DNA of 8,637 bases from 2-01-FULL-49-22 sp964639445 (GTDB taxonomy: Bacteria > Patescibacteriota > Saccharimonadia > Saccharimonadales > UBA10212), in the NCBI GenBank assembly GCA_964639445.1, contig CAZXDA010000029.1:1-8637 (forward strand), given 5' to 3'. Each line of letters starts with the position of its first letter. Position 1 is the stretch's first letter. Shown here piece after piece: positions 1-5,773 of this stretch. The notes under the pieces are model-generated. The model made no database searches. It was not told the DNA's origin and worked only from the letters and a program-made list of their open reading frames with translations. A program made the translations under genes and the position numbers.

Positions 1-2
1 TA

Positions 3-134
3 GCCAAATGCGTTATGGAATTGGATGGTAGAACTGGGGACTGGTCAGACCCTAAGCAAGACAGCATTGTTGCTGTAAGTGGATTAGCTTGGGCTGCGGC
101 TGGCATGATTCTGGCTAAAAGAAAATGGATGTAA
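3..134 (+). CDS. 3' end of an unidentified gene (partial)
   Basis: An open frame enters from the left edge and runs 43 codons to TAA at 132-134. The visible part is the C-terminus only: a polar stretch with DGRTGDWSD and then an Ala-rich hydrophobic helix (roughly LAWAAAGMILA) followed by a basic tail, AKRKWM. The helix with positive tail could be a short membrane segment or just a packed helix. The next small ORF begins inside its last codons (ATG at 125), which suggests translational coupling. I do not recognise the family and the start lies outside the window. Confidence 0.45.
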   Translation, partial: AKCVMELDGRTGDWSDPKQDSIVAVSGLAWAAAGMILAKRKWM

Positions 135-253
135 GTCCAATGAATTTTATTGAGTCGCTAAAACAAAAAAGAACAGCTCGAGCTATAGGCGCTGAGATCG
201 CTAAAACTGAATTAGAAGTTCTAGGGTCGGCAACAACAGCCGAACTCGACTAA
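125..253 (+). CDS. Small hypothetical protein overlapping the upstream gene
   Basis: A 42-codon ORF starts at ATG 125, overlapping the upstream stop codon, and ends with TAA at 251-253. A second in-frame ATG at 140 gives a 37-residue version. The product is a mostly helical, charged peptide (ESLKQKRTARAIGAEIAKTE) without cysteines or a signal peptide. The overlap with the previous gene is the main reason to treat it as real, because such overlaps are normal in coupled operons. The stop codon forms the start of the TAACCGCCCG motif that also closes the toxin gene at 1140. Family unknown; a chance ORF is possible. Confidence 0.4.
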   Translation: MDVSPMNFIESLKQKRTARAIGAEIAKTELEVLGSATTAELD

Positions 254-264
254 CCGCCCGTATT

Positions 265-294
265 TTGAGCGGATGTTTCGCAAAGTGGTAAAAT
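265..294 (+). promoter_or_regulatory. Promoter for the coiled-coil gene at 301
   Basis: TTGAGC (265-270) and TAAAAT (289-294) are separated by 18 bases. The -10 box ends 6 bases before ATG 301, so transcription should start at or next to the start codon, giving a leaderless message. The -35 lies inside TATTTTGAGC, a variant of the recurrent CCTATTTTGCGC motif. Confidence 0.5.
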
Positions 295-300
295 GTCTTT

Positions 301-549
301 ATGGCCAGGGACGAATTCAACAAGCTTTATGCCTACATGCAAAAGGAATTTGCTGTTATTAATGAAAAGCTGGACCAAAAAGCGGAAAAACAACAGGTTG
401 ATAAATTGCTTGGGGCGGTATCTGACTTAGCCGGTGACATTAAATCGTATCATGAAGAGCTGCTGGCTCTCGGCCATAAAGTTGACCGGCTTGAGCGCTG
501 GATCCATCAAATTGCCCAGGAAACCGGCGTCAAACTTTCCGTTGATTAA
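301..549 (+). CDS. Small coiled-coil hypothetical protein
   Basis: The product has 82 residues and is predicted to be almost wholly helical with heptad-like spacing of hydrophobics (FNKLYAYMQKEFAVINEKL, then ELLALGHKVDRLERWIHQIA). This suggests a coiled coil that self-associates or binds a partner. There is no signal peptide, membrane segment or catalytic motif. The start at ATG 301 is supported by a -10 box 6 bases upstream and by the lack of a Shine-Dalgarno sequence, as for several neighbours. I recall similar short coiled-coil proteins beginning MARxEFNKL in Patescibacteria, but this is from memory. It stands alone between two recurrent intergenic motifs. Function unknown. Confidence 0.7.
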   Translation: MARDEFNKLYAYMQKEFAVINEKLDQKAEKQQVDKLLGAVSDLAGDIKSYHEELLALGHKVDRLERWIHQIAQETGVKLSVD

Positions 550-554
550 AATCT

Positions 555-613
555 GCGCAAATCTAACCGCTCGCCCCATACTATAAAAGCTATGGGGCAA
601 GCCTATTTTGCGC
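555..613 (+). terminator. Long imperfect hairpin with U-rich 3' end, member of a recurrent intergenic element
   Basis: GCCCCATA (573-580) pairs with TATGGGGC (591-598) around a 10-base loop. Pairing continues outward with GCT (569-571) against AGC (600-602), and more loosely GCGCAAA (555-561) against TTTGCGC (607-613). The 3' arm is followed by CTATTTT, which suits an intrinsic terminator for the coiled-coil gene. The 20-base 3' portion (594-613) recurs exactly at 2075-2094, again after a GCCCC/GGGGC stem, so this is one copy of a repeated module. Confidence 0.55.
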
Positions 614-626
614 ATACATTGGCGTC

Positions 627-655
627 TTGACGCTATGACGTCATGGCGCTAGAAT
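627..655 (+). promoter_or_regulatory. Promoter with palindromic operator for the toxin-antitoxin pair
   Basis: TTGACG (627-632) and TAGAAT (650-655) are spaced by exactly 17 bases, and the -10 ends 6 bases before the antitoxin ATG at 662, so the message is probably leaderless. The spacer contains the perfect palindrome ATGACGTCAT (635-644). A palindrome between -35 and -10 is where a ribbon-helix-helix antitoxin dimer would bind to repress its own operon, which is usual for this class. That this one is the operator is inference. Confidence 0.65.
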
Positions 656-661
656 TAGAAT

Positions 662-901
662 ATGAGTAATCTGAGCGAGAAAACGACTATTTATCTAAAT
701 CCGAACGTCAAGCGGTTTATCCAGCATAAATCAGTGGCGGAGGGCCGGTCTGTCTCCGAAACTATCAATGAGTATTTTGCCGACATGGCCGAGGATCTTG
801 AGGATATAAAAGAAATTGATAAGCGCCGGGGTGAGCTGACCGTACCGTTCGAGACGGTTCTGCGGGAATTAGGGCTGACCTATGCCGATTTACGCAGTTG
901 A
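662..901 (+). CDS. Ribbon-helix-helix antitoxin of a type II toxin-antitoxin pair
   Basis: The product has 79 residues. Residues 8-13 (TTIYLN) look like the DNA-binding beta strand, followed by helices at about 14-28 and 30-46 (VKRFIQHKSVAEGRSVSETI), a typical MetJ/Arc/CopG ribbon-helix-helix layout. The charged C-terminal half (about 47-79) would wrap and neutralise the toxin. The gene overlaps the RelE-like toxin by 20 bases, the usual antitoxin-first order with translational coupling. It probably also represses its own promoter through the palindrome at 635-644. RelB, ParD and CopG antitoxins share this fold and I cannot choose between them. Confidence 0.8.
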   Translation: MSNLSEKTTIYLNPNVKRFIQHKSVAEGRSVSETINEYFADMAEDLEDIKEIDKRRGELTVPFETVLRELGLTYADLRS

Positions 902-1142
902 ATTCACTAAAAGTGCCCAAAAAGAACTAGCCAAACTGCCCCGTCAGACAGCCAAGCGCATAGTTAAGGCTATTTACAAATTATCCGACAATCCCCGTAA
1001 AGGTAATGTCCGCCCGATGGTCGGCTCCAAAGCATGGCGTCTGAAGGTCGGCGATTACCGCGTGATATACGACATTTATGACAAGAAGTTAATAGTGCTG
1101 ATTATTAAAGTTGGCCACCGCCGAGATATTTACAGAAAATAA
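882..1142 (+). CDS. RelE/ParE-family toxin
   Basis: The product has 86 residues, the normal size for the family. It shows the RelE pattern: an N-terminal strand and helices (VEFTKSAQKELAKLP), NPRKGNVRPMVG, then WRLKVGDYRVIYDI (52-65) and the C-terminal VGHRRDIY (77-84). Arg60, Arg80/81 and Tyr84 sit where RelE toxins carry the residues that cut mRNA in the ribosomal A site. Retention of these favours an mRNA interferase over a ParE gyrase poison, but this is not decisive. ATG 882 lies inside the antitoxin gene, with a weak AGGG about 7 bases upstream, so the toxin is likely translated by coupling. The TAA stop is part of TAACCGCCCG, followed by a T7 run. Confidence 0.88.
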   Translation: MPIYAVEFTKSAQKELAKLPRQTAKRIVKAIYKLSDNPRKGNVRPMVGSKAWRLKVGDYRVIYDIYDKKLIVLIIKVGHRRDIYRK

Positions 1143-1180
1143 CCGCCCGCTTTTTTTGTGCACTTTTATTTAGTCTAAAA

Positions 1181-1209
1181 TTGACATAAGGTCATAAATA
1201 TATTATAGT
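1181..1209 (+). promoter_or_regulatory. Promoter for the gene at 1217
   Basis: A consensus -35 TTGACA (1181-1186) and a -10 TATAGT (1204-1209) are 17 bases apart. The -10 ends 7 bases before ATG 1217, again giving a leaderless transcript. No Shine-Dalgarno sequence is present. Confidence 0.65.
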
Positions 1210-1216
1210 CACACTC

Positions 1217-1981
1217 ATGAGTAGTGTCGGTGCGCCTTTGGTCGCGGCTATTGAGAGTTGTCCGATAGATGAGCCTAGTCCTCAAGGCGTTCAATTCAGT
1301 GGTTCGCGCTACCTTTTTCGAATGGCAGCCCAAGAGTTCGGAGTTAATTTATCAGAGCAAGAGGATAACGACTGGCGAGCTCTCCTAGGTGGCGCTTACT
1401 TCGTTGACCATCTTCTTGATATAGATAAAGATGATGTGCAGTCCAGAGTAGTCGCGCTTGCTTCCGGCCAGCTGCTCGACAGCTTGCACGAGAACACCCA
1501 GATTCGATTCAGGGAATATCTACTGCGGCAGGCGGAAACTCGCTATGAAGACATTATCCGACGACTCGGACAAGTAAGTTCCCTGGCTCACCAGCAGGCC
1601 TCAGCTAAATCTGCCAGCGACGTAATAACTGTGAGGCGACAGGAAGCAGATTTATTGGCTTATCTTCTGGCTTTACCTGCTGAAGACAGGCCCGACGCGG
1701 AAGCCCGAGAGAAATTTAACGACTGGCTGCTTGGTTGGAGCCGAGCTGGCTATTTGCTAGACTCTTTGGTTGATATGGGTCTCGACTATAAGAACAGTGA
1801 CAGCGGAGTTGAGCCGACAATCCGTTCAAGAGTATCCGTAGGAGCAGCTGCCATCAAAGAGACTTTTATCGCCGCTAGGAAAACACCGCCAAGATTACTC
1901 GGTCACTGCGCTTTAGTGGGATTCCGGTACCTGTTGCTCAACAAAAAACCAGACATGACTGACTTAACAAGGGAGCAATAG
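1217..1981 (+). CDS. Hypothetical all-helical protein with two Asp-rich motifs, possibly isoprenoid-synthase-like
   Basis: A 254-residue soluble protein, predicted almost all alpha-helical, without signal peptide or membrane segments. Two acidic motifs lie in helices about 120 residues apart: YFVDHLLDIDKDD (61-73) and GYLLDSLVDMGLDYKN (178-193). Paired Asp-rich motifs that hold Mg-diphosphate are the mark of class I isoprenoid synthases, and spacing and length fit that fold loosely, but the canonical DDxxD is not exact. Treat the link as a guess. The gene has its own strong promoter and stands alone. Its TAG stop is embedded in GCAATAGCCGCCCG, the left half of the hairpin that follows. Its GC content is moderate, like its neighbours. 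Confidence 0.6.
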   Translation: MSSVGAPLVAAIESCPIDEPSPQGVQFSGSRYLFRMAAQEFGVNLSEQEDNDWRALLGGAYFVDHLLDIDKDDVQSRVVALASGQLLDSLHENTQIRFREYLLRQAETRYEDIIRRLGQVSSLAHQQASAKSASDVITVRRQEADLLAYLLALPAEDRPDAEAREKFNDWLLGWSRAGYLLDSLVDMGLDYKNSDSGVEPTIRSRVSVGAAAIKETFIAARKTPPRLLGHCALVGFRYLLLNKKPDMTDLTREQ

Positions 1982-1987
1982 CCGCCC

Positions 1988-2094
1988 GCCCCGGTACTAA
2001 AATCTTGACATTCCGCAATCCGATTACCGACTGCTTCATTTCAGCCTGCCTGCCGGTAGGCAGGGATTTAGTACGGGGCAAGCCTATTTTGCGC
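1988..2094 (+). terminator. Large inverted-repeat element (second copy of the recurrent module) downstream of the 1217 gene
   Basis: Left arm 1988-2004 (GCCCCGGTACTAAAATC) pairs with right arm 2065-2079 (GATTTAGTACGGGGC), with two single-base bulges. The roughly 60-base loop contains a 20-base palindrome at 2045-2064. The right arm runs into AAGCCTATTTTGCGC, giving 2075-2094 identical to 594-613. It probably ends transcription of the 1217 gene. The size, bulges and repetition also recall folded recombination sites, but no GTTRRRY core of integron attC sites is present. Confidence 0.5.
2045..2064. repeat. 20-base palindromic repeat, copy 1
   Basis: CCTGCCTGCCGGTAGGCAGG is an almost perfect palindrome (6-base arms CCTGCC/GGCAGG with a TGCCGGTA centre). 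It matches copy 2 at 2633-2652 in 17 of 20 positions. From memory, similar palindromes are scattered through many Patescibacteria genomes and give peptides like LPTGRQA when translated, as they do here on the minus strand. Confidence 0.6.
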
Positions 2095-2095
2095 G

Positions 2096-2101
2096 TATAA
2101 T
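2096..2101 (+). promoter_or_regulatory. -10 box for the P-loop gene at 2110
   Basis: TATAAT (2096-2101) lies 8 bases before ATG 2110, so the message is leaderless. It directly follows the CCTATTTTGCGC motif (2083-2094). I see no good -35 at 16-18 bases, so the motif may itself contribute to promoter recognition. Confidence 0.55.
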
Positions 2102-2109
2102 TTTGTCCT

Positions 2110-2613
2110 ATGGTTACTTTCGTTTGGGTTTTCGGGCCGACCGCCGTCGGCAAAGACACTTTTATCAATAAGCTAGCTGGCGGGGAATTGGACGATATTG
2201 TCAAAGAACTTAAGCTAGAAGTTCCTTTTGTCGCGCATAAAGAAGCGCTGAATTTGCGTCACGGCGAGAGAAAAAAGCTCGCAGAGACAATAGCTTCGGA
2301 GTCTCACGGAGATGGAACCGTTTTGCTCAAATGGCAGGGTGCAGACATGGAGTGGGGCAATGTCCATAAACTTCTAGGTCTTACACCCGATGCACGCTTT
2401 ATATACCTTTTCTTGGATGCCGCGCCGGAAATTATTAAGAATCGACGTCTCAGACGCGGTAGCCCTGATAGCCCAGGCTGGGATGACAACAACGATCGAC
2501 GAGCCGCATATAGACTAGCTAAAGAATTCGAAAAGAATGGCGTTGATTTCGTATGGCTAGACAACAACGGCGACGAGCCAGTATTTTCTAGCGACCCAAA
2601 TCTAGAAATATAA
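2110..2613 (+). CDS. P-loop NTPase, small-molecule kinase-like
   Basis: A 167-residue protein with an N-terminal hydrophobic strand leading into a Walker A loop, GPTAVGKDT (9-17), as in nucleoside, nucleotide and shikimate-type kinases. FIYLFLDAAPEII (about 97-109) is a second core strand followed by RRLRRG, which resembles the arginine-rich lid used for phosphoryl transfer. A late FVWLDN strand closes the core. The length fits a single kinase domain. It would bind ATP and phosphorylate a small molecule; the substrate cannot be told from sequence. It sits next to a nucleotidyltransferase of the antibiotic-modifying type, so a role in drug modification is conceivable but speculative. The start at ATG 2110 is fixed by the -10 box 8 bases upstream. 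Confidence 0.7.
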   Translation: MVTFVWVFGPTAVGKDTFINKLAGGELDDIVKELKLEVPFVAHKEALNLRHGERKKLAETIASESHGDGTVLLKWQGADMEWGNVHKLLGLTPDARFIYLFLDAAPEIIKNRRLRRGSPDSPGWDDNNDRRAAYRLAKEFEKNGVDFVWLDNNGDEPVFSSDPNLEI

Positions 2614-2632
2614 ACCATACGCCTATTTTGCG

Positions 2633-2652
2633 CCTGCCTGACGGCAGTCAGG
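2633..2652. repeat. 20-base palindromic repeat, copy 2, lying inside a promoter
   Basis: CCTGCCTGACGGCAGTCAGG folds with a 7-base stem, GCCTGAC/GTCAGGC, around GGCA. Without these 20 bases the surroundings read TTTTGCG-CGTATAAT, the same as the uninterrupted sequence at 2088-2101. This looks like an insertion of the repeat between motif and -10 box. Confidence 0.6.
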
Positions 2653-2654
2653 CG

Positions 2655-2660
2655 TATAAT
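2655..2660 (+). promoter_or_regulatory. -10 box for the nucleotidyltransferase gene at 2668
   Basis: TATAAT (2655-2660) ends 7 bases before ATG 2668, so the gene is probably leaderless. The context GCGTATAATCC is repeated at 3996-4005. No clear -35 is visible because the palindrome occupies that position. Confidence 0.55.
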
Positions 2661-2667
2661 CCAACTA

Positions 2668-3204
2668 ATGAACGGGGATAAATTTCCTAAGCTGAAGTTA
2701 AAGTCCGCGTCTAGGATGCCAGCTGAAAAAGTTGTCGAGATTTATCGATTACTTGAAGACAACGGCATTAACATTTGGATCGATGGCGGCTGGGGAGTAG
2801 ACGCACTGCTTAGTGAGCAGACTCGTGAGCATGCCGATTTAGACATTGCCCTTAACCGGAAAGATGAAACGAAATTTCAAAAACTCTTAACGGAACACGG
2901 CTTTAAAATTATTCAAACAAACGCCAAGACCGATGCTCAATATGTTATGAGCGATGGGATTTCTAGGATCGATGTACATTTATTTGCGTTCGACAAGCAC
3001 GGGAATAACACAGGCGGAATTAAATACACAAAGGAGTCCTTGACAGGCGTTGGGAAAATTGATGAACAAACTGTGCGCTGCATTAGCCCGGAATGGGTAG
3101 TCAGATACCATTCCAGATATGAACCCGCAGACACCGACCATCACGACATCAAAGCTCTTTGCGCTAAGTTCGGCATTCCCCTTCCCGAAAAATTCAAACA
3201 ATAG
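2668..3204 (+). CDS. Nucleotidyltransferase of the aminoglycoside/lincosamide-modifying type
   Basis: The 178-residue product has the polymerase-beta-like nucleotidyltransferase core in its antibiotic-modifying form. The motif IDGGWGVDALL (38-48) is followed by REHADLDIAL (53-62), whose Asp57 and Asp59 would bind Mg and ATP, and then IDVHLFAFD (101-109) with a third acidic residue. The C-terminal DHHDIKALCAKFGI (157-170) also resembles LinA/LnuA and ANT(2'')-type enzymes. Such enzymes attach AMP to a hydroxyl of lincosamides or aminoglycosides; the real substrate here is unknown and could be a different small molecule or nucleotide. It is a single-gene unit with its own promoter, in an array of unrelated genes. 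The TAG stop is in CAATAGC, which pairs loosely with CTATTTTG just downstream. Confidence 0.8.
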   Translation: MNGDKFPKLKLKSASRMPAEKVVEIYRLLEDNGINIWIDGGWGVDALLSEQTREHADLDIALNRKDETKFQKLLTEHGFKIIQTNAKTDAQYVMSDGISRIDVHLFAFDKHGNNTGGIKYTKESLTGVGKIDEQTVRCISPEWVVRYHSRYEPADTDHHDIKALCAKFGIPLPEKFKQ

Positions 3205-3211
3205 CTCCCCA

Positions 3212-3223
3212 CCTATTTTGCGC
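3212..3223 (+). repeat. Last copy of the CCTATTTTGCGC intergenic motif
   Basis: The 12-mer occurs exactly at 602-613, 2083-2094, 2622-2633 and here, always between genes and downstream of a plus-strand stop codon. Here AATAG (3200-3204, including the stop) can pair with CTATT (3213-3217). I found no further exact copy to the right, so this marks the right edge of the cassette-like stretch. Confidence 0.6.
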
Positions 3224-3230
3224 GTTAACT

Positions 3231-3968
3231 TTATCCAAAATATTTCTTAAATGCTCTAGTGACATAGTCGCTTAGAACGACAAGCTCGTTTTTAGGCTTA
3301 TCGATGTATAAATTTTTCTTGTCGCTTATTAAGGTTAATCTTGAAACTTTAAATAATCGATCGGCTTTGTCTAGTTCGCAGTAAGCACTTACATACAGCT
3401 GGTTTTTAAGTTCGGGGATCCTGGAGATGATTTTGGGGTGTATTATTCTATATGATCTTACGTTGTTCCGATCCTTATATTTTATCGGTACGCCGTATTT
3501 TCCCTTTTGAGCGGAAAGTAGAGCCTGCACTTTCCTGCTTATCTTATAGTTCTTCCCGTAATTTTCGTCAGCATCAAATGACCTGCCAAAAAATTTCCGG
3601 TCATGTCTCGCTTCATGACAATCCTTGCAAATAAGTATTAGGTTTTCTATGTCATTAGTCCCTCCCTGACTTAGGGGTAGTTTGTGATGAACAGTTAGAT
3701 CGAACATTGAACCGCAATCTGCACAACAGTCATGGTATCGGCGAAAAACTTCTTCCCTTATCTTCCCCCAGTAGCTATTTGGGTCAACGCCTACCCCATT
3801 TATCTCTGTTGTCCATATTCGGTATTGCCTTTGGTATTCTTTTTGGCTAGGTGTTAGCTTTTCCAAAGTTTGTTGTTTATAAATATTAGTTGAATTATGA
3901 GCACTCTCGAATAGACTCATGATCCAGCCAAGCAATAGTAGACCGCCAAAAAACCACAATAAGTCCAT
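3231..3968 (-). CDS. Membrane-anchored HNH endonuclease with a possible WYL-like C-terminal domain
   Basis: A 245-residue protein. Residues 3-20 form one hydrophobic segment (LLWFFGGLLLLGWIMSLF) that is probably a membrane anchor, leaving the rest in the cytoplasm. The HNH domain covers about 66-122: zinc ligands CADC (82-85) and CKDCH (114-118) surround the VHHKLPLSQGGTNDIENL core (93-110), with His94/95 as likely catalytic and metal residues. The C-terminal part (about 157-212), with PIKYKDRNNVRSYRIIHPK and LYVSAYCELDKADRLFKVSRL, resembles the WYL ligand-sensing domain of phage-defence regulators; this is by eye only. It would cut DNA, perhaps incoming DNA at the membrane. It is divergent from the helical protein at 4010 and shares its promoter region. 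GC is low. The ATG at 3968 is fixed by a -10 box 6 bases upstream. Confidence 0.78.
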   Translation of the reverse strand: MDLLWFFGGLLLLGWIMSLFESAHNSTNIYKQQTLEKLTPSQKEYQRQYRIWTTEINGVGVDPNSYWGKIREEVFRRYHDCCADCGSMFDLTVHHKLPLSQGGTNDIENLILICKDCHEARHDRKFFGRSFDADENYGKNYKISRKVQALLSAQKGKYGVPIKYKDRNNVRSYRIIHPKIISRIPELKNQLYVSAYCELDKADRLFKVSRLTLISDKKNLYIDKPKNELVVLSDYVTRAFKKYFG

Positions 3969-3972
3969 ACCC

Positions 3973-4005
3973 GGATTATACTCCGTTGTTCTGAGCGTAT
4001 AATCC
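3973..4005. promoter_or_regulatory. Symmetric divergent promoter for the HNH and 4010 genes
   Basis: GGATTATAC (3973-3981) and GTATAATCC (3997-4005) form a perfect 9-base inverted repeat. Each arm contains a TATAAT -10 box: minus-strand 3980-3975, 6 bases from the HNH ATG, and plus-strand 3998-4003, 6 bases from ATG 4010. The two boxes are 17 bases apart, so each -10 occupies the other promoter's -35 position. This suggests mutually exclusive firing of two leaderless transcripts. Confidence 0.65.
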
Positions 4006-4009
4006 TAAT

Positions 4010-4555
4010 ATGGCAGTCTCGGGGGAGGAAATTTACGGTGGTAACTTCGTATTATTCGATGGAGTGCCCCCAGACCTTCACGAACACATATACAAAACGA
4101 CTTTCAACCTAGGGGATGCATTCCTGTACTTCGATTTACTAGAGGTACTCGATAAAAAGCATAAAGCTAGCAACGTTGCTGGGGCTATGTATATTATGGC
4201 TTTCATAAGCTTCTGTACTACTCTACGGAAATTAACGGATAGGAAAAGTGCATGTAACTTTAGACGGCTAGTTAAGGGTGTTTATAGTTGTGCGCCGCAA
4301 AAGGATCGTTTAAAAAATATTGAAAAGATTTATTCCTCCTACAGAACTTTAATTGACGAAGTTATAGTTCACCAGGGCAAAGGTAAAGTTACGGGACCAC
4401 GTGTTTTCCCCGATAAGAAACAGGGTTCAAAGGATCTCAACTACTTAGCCAAGTTATTAGAAGAGATTGCTCAAAAGACCTGCCAGAAATATTTAAGACC
4501 TCAAAAAAACCATTCGGCCTTAATATCTGAATTTGAAAAAGTACTGGGTAAGTGA
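4010..4555 (+). CDS. Helical hypothetical protein, possibly HEPN/AbiU2-like
   Basis: A 181-residue, all-helical soluble protein with no signal peptide. The segments AMYIMAFISFCTTLRKLTDRK (59-79) and YSSYRTLIDEVIVHQGKGKV (108-127) recall AbiU2-type HEPN proteins, where a helix with L..L.D is followed by R....H residues that form an RNase site. Here Arg112 and His121 lie 9 residues apart rather than in the strict Rx4-6H spacing, so the resemblance is weak. It is expressed from the symmetric promoter shared with the membrane HNH nuclease, which is the main argument for a defence role. It ends 9 bases before the end of rarA, convergent, with no terminator between. Function uncertain. Confidence 0.6.
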   Translation: MAVSGEEIYGGNFVLFDGVPPDLHEHIYKTTFNLGDAFLYFDLLEVLDKKHKASNVAGAMYIMAFISFCTTLRKLTDRKSACNFRRLVKGVYSCAPQKDRLKNIEKIYSSYRTLIDEVIVHQGKGKVTGPRVFPDKKQGSKDLNYLAKLLEEIAQKTCQKYLRPQKNHSALISEFEKVLGK

Positions 4556-4564
4556 CTGATCTAC

Positions 4565-5767
4565 TCAAAAAAAATCCATCTTTGCCAGCTCGTCTGGCAT
4601 AAACCCTTTGTCATGCTTAAATCCCGCCTGCCATTGGTAATTCTTGCCATACCCCAGACCTTTCATGAGCTTGGTTGGGGCGTTGCGCAGATGAAGCGGC
4701 ACGGGTAAGTCGGGGTAATCTTTGGCGGCTTGTAGCGCTCTGCTCCAGGCGTTATAAGATTCCCTGGATTTTGGCGACTTGGCCAGCACCACCGCGCAGT
4801 GTGATAAATTAATTTGGCATTCGGGCATGCCGATGCGCTCGACAGCCAGAAAAGTTGAAACTGCTAAATTAAGGGCGGCTGGGGCGGCCAGACCAATGTC
4901 TTCGCTAGAAAAAATTACCATTCTGCGGGCGATGAACTTGGGATCTTCGCCGGCCTGCAGCATGCGCGCCATGTAATAAAGGGCGGCAGAGGGATGGCCG
5001 CCGCGCATTGATTTTATAAAGGCGCTGATAAGGTTGTAGTGATACTCGCCTAGTTTATCGTAGCCCGGAATTTTGGCCTGCGCTGCGGCCTCCACCACTG
5101 CCGCTGTGATTTTACCCTTGGTCAGCTGCTCGGCCATCTCAAGTGTATTCAAAGCAATGCGGGCATCGCCGCCGGAAAGTTCCGCGATTAGGTCAATGCT
5201 TCCTTTTGGTAATCGATCCTTTTTGATTTTTCGTTCGCTGTACAGCGAATTAGCGGCCCGTTTGATGATGGTTATAATTTCTTTCTTGGCCAGCGGTTCG
5301 AGCACAATTACGCGGCTGCGGCTCAAAAGTGGCGAGATGACTTCAAAACTGGGGTTTTCAGTGGTAGCGCCAATTAAAGTTATTAGCCCTGATTCAACAT
5401 GTGGCAAAAAGGCGTCTTGCTGGGCCTTATTGAACCTGTGTATTTCGTCCACGAAAAGCACGGTGCGCTTTGGCCCTTCAGTAGTATTACCCTGCTCGTT
5501 TTTACGGGCTCGTTCAACCACCCGCACCACATCAGCTTTACCGGCACTAACGGCGGAGATTTCTATAAAATCAGCGTGTATTTCGTTAGTAATGATACGA
5601 GCTAGAGTTGTTTTGCCGCTGCCGGGCGGCCCCCAAAAAATCAAACTAAAAGGTTTGCCGGCTTTAACTAGCTTGGGAATCAGGCCCTTTTCGCCCAATA
5701 TATGTGTCTGCCCAACCACCTCGCTAAGTTTTTGGGGCCGCATCCTCTCCGCCAACGGCTTCTCCAT
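4565..5767 (-). CDS. rarA: Replication-associated recombination protein A (AAA+ ATPase)
   Basis: RarA (MgsA/WRNIP1 family) is a clamp-loader-like AAA+ ATPase acting at stalled replication forks. Counting from the GTG one codon upstream, residues 7-23 have AERMRPQKLSEVVGQTH, Walker A is GPPGSGKT (47-54), Walker B is VLFVDEIHRF (104-113), sensor 1 is GATTENPSF (134-142) and the arginine finger is in LLSRSRV (148-154). ELSGGDARIALNTLE is sensor 2, and the C-terminal half holds the tetramerisation region with SALYYMARMLQAGEDP and LRNAPTKLMKGLGYGKNYQWQ. The 400-residue length is slightly short but complete. I chose ATG 5767 over GTG 5770 because a TATAAT lies 6 bases before it. It is a chromosomal anchor between accessory regions. 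Confidence 0.95.
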   Translation of the reverse strand: MEKPLAERMRPQKLSEVVGQTHILGEKGLIPKLVKAGKPFSLIFWGPPGSGKTTLARIITNEIHADFIEISAVSAGKADVVRVVERARKNEQGNTTEGPKRTVLFVDEIHRFNKAQQDAFLPHVESGLITLIGATTENPSFEVISPLLSRSRVIVLEPLAKKEIITIIKRAANSLYSERKIKKDRLPKGSIDLIAELSGGDARIALNTLEMAEQLTKGKITAAVVEAAAQAKIPGYDKLGEYHYNLISAFIKSMRGGHPSAALYYMARMLQAGEDPKFIARRMVIFSSEDIGLAAPAALNLAVSTFLAVERIGMPECQINLSHCAVVLAKSPKSRESYNAWSRALQAAKDYPDLPVPLHLRNAPTKLMKGLGYGKNYQWQAGFKHDKGFMPDELAKMDFF

Positions 5768-5773
5768 CACTTC

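Noticed and set aside
555..613. Integron attC site
   Set aside because: Folded arms with bulges are suggestive, but the GTTRRRY/RYYYAAC core pair is not present and no integrase is in the window.
1150..1157. Intrinsic terminator after the toxin gene (T7 run)
   Set aside because: The T run is clear but I found no stable stem directly before it.
251..3223. CRISPR array from the repeated intergenic motifs
   Set aside because: Spacing is irregular and gene-sized, and repeats are partial; there are no unique short spacers or cas genes.
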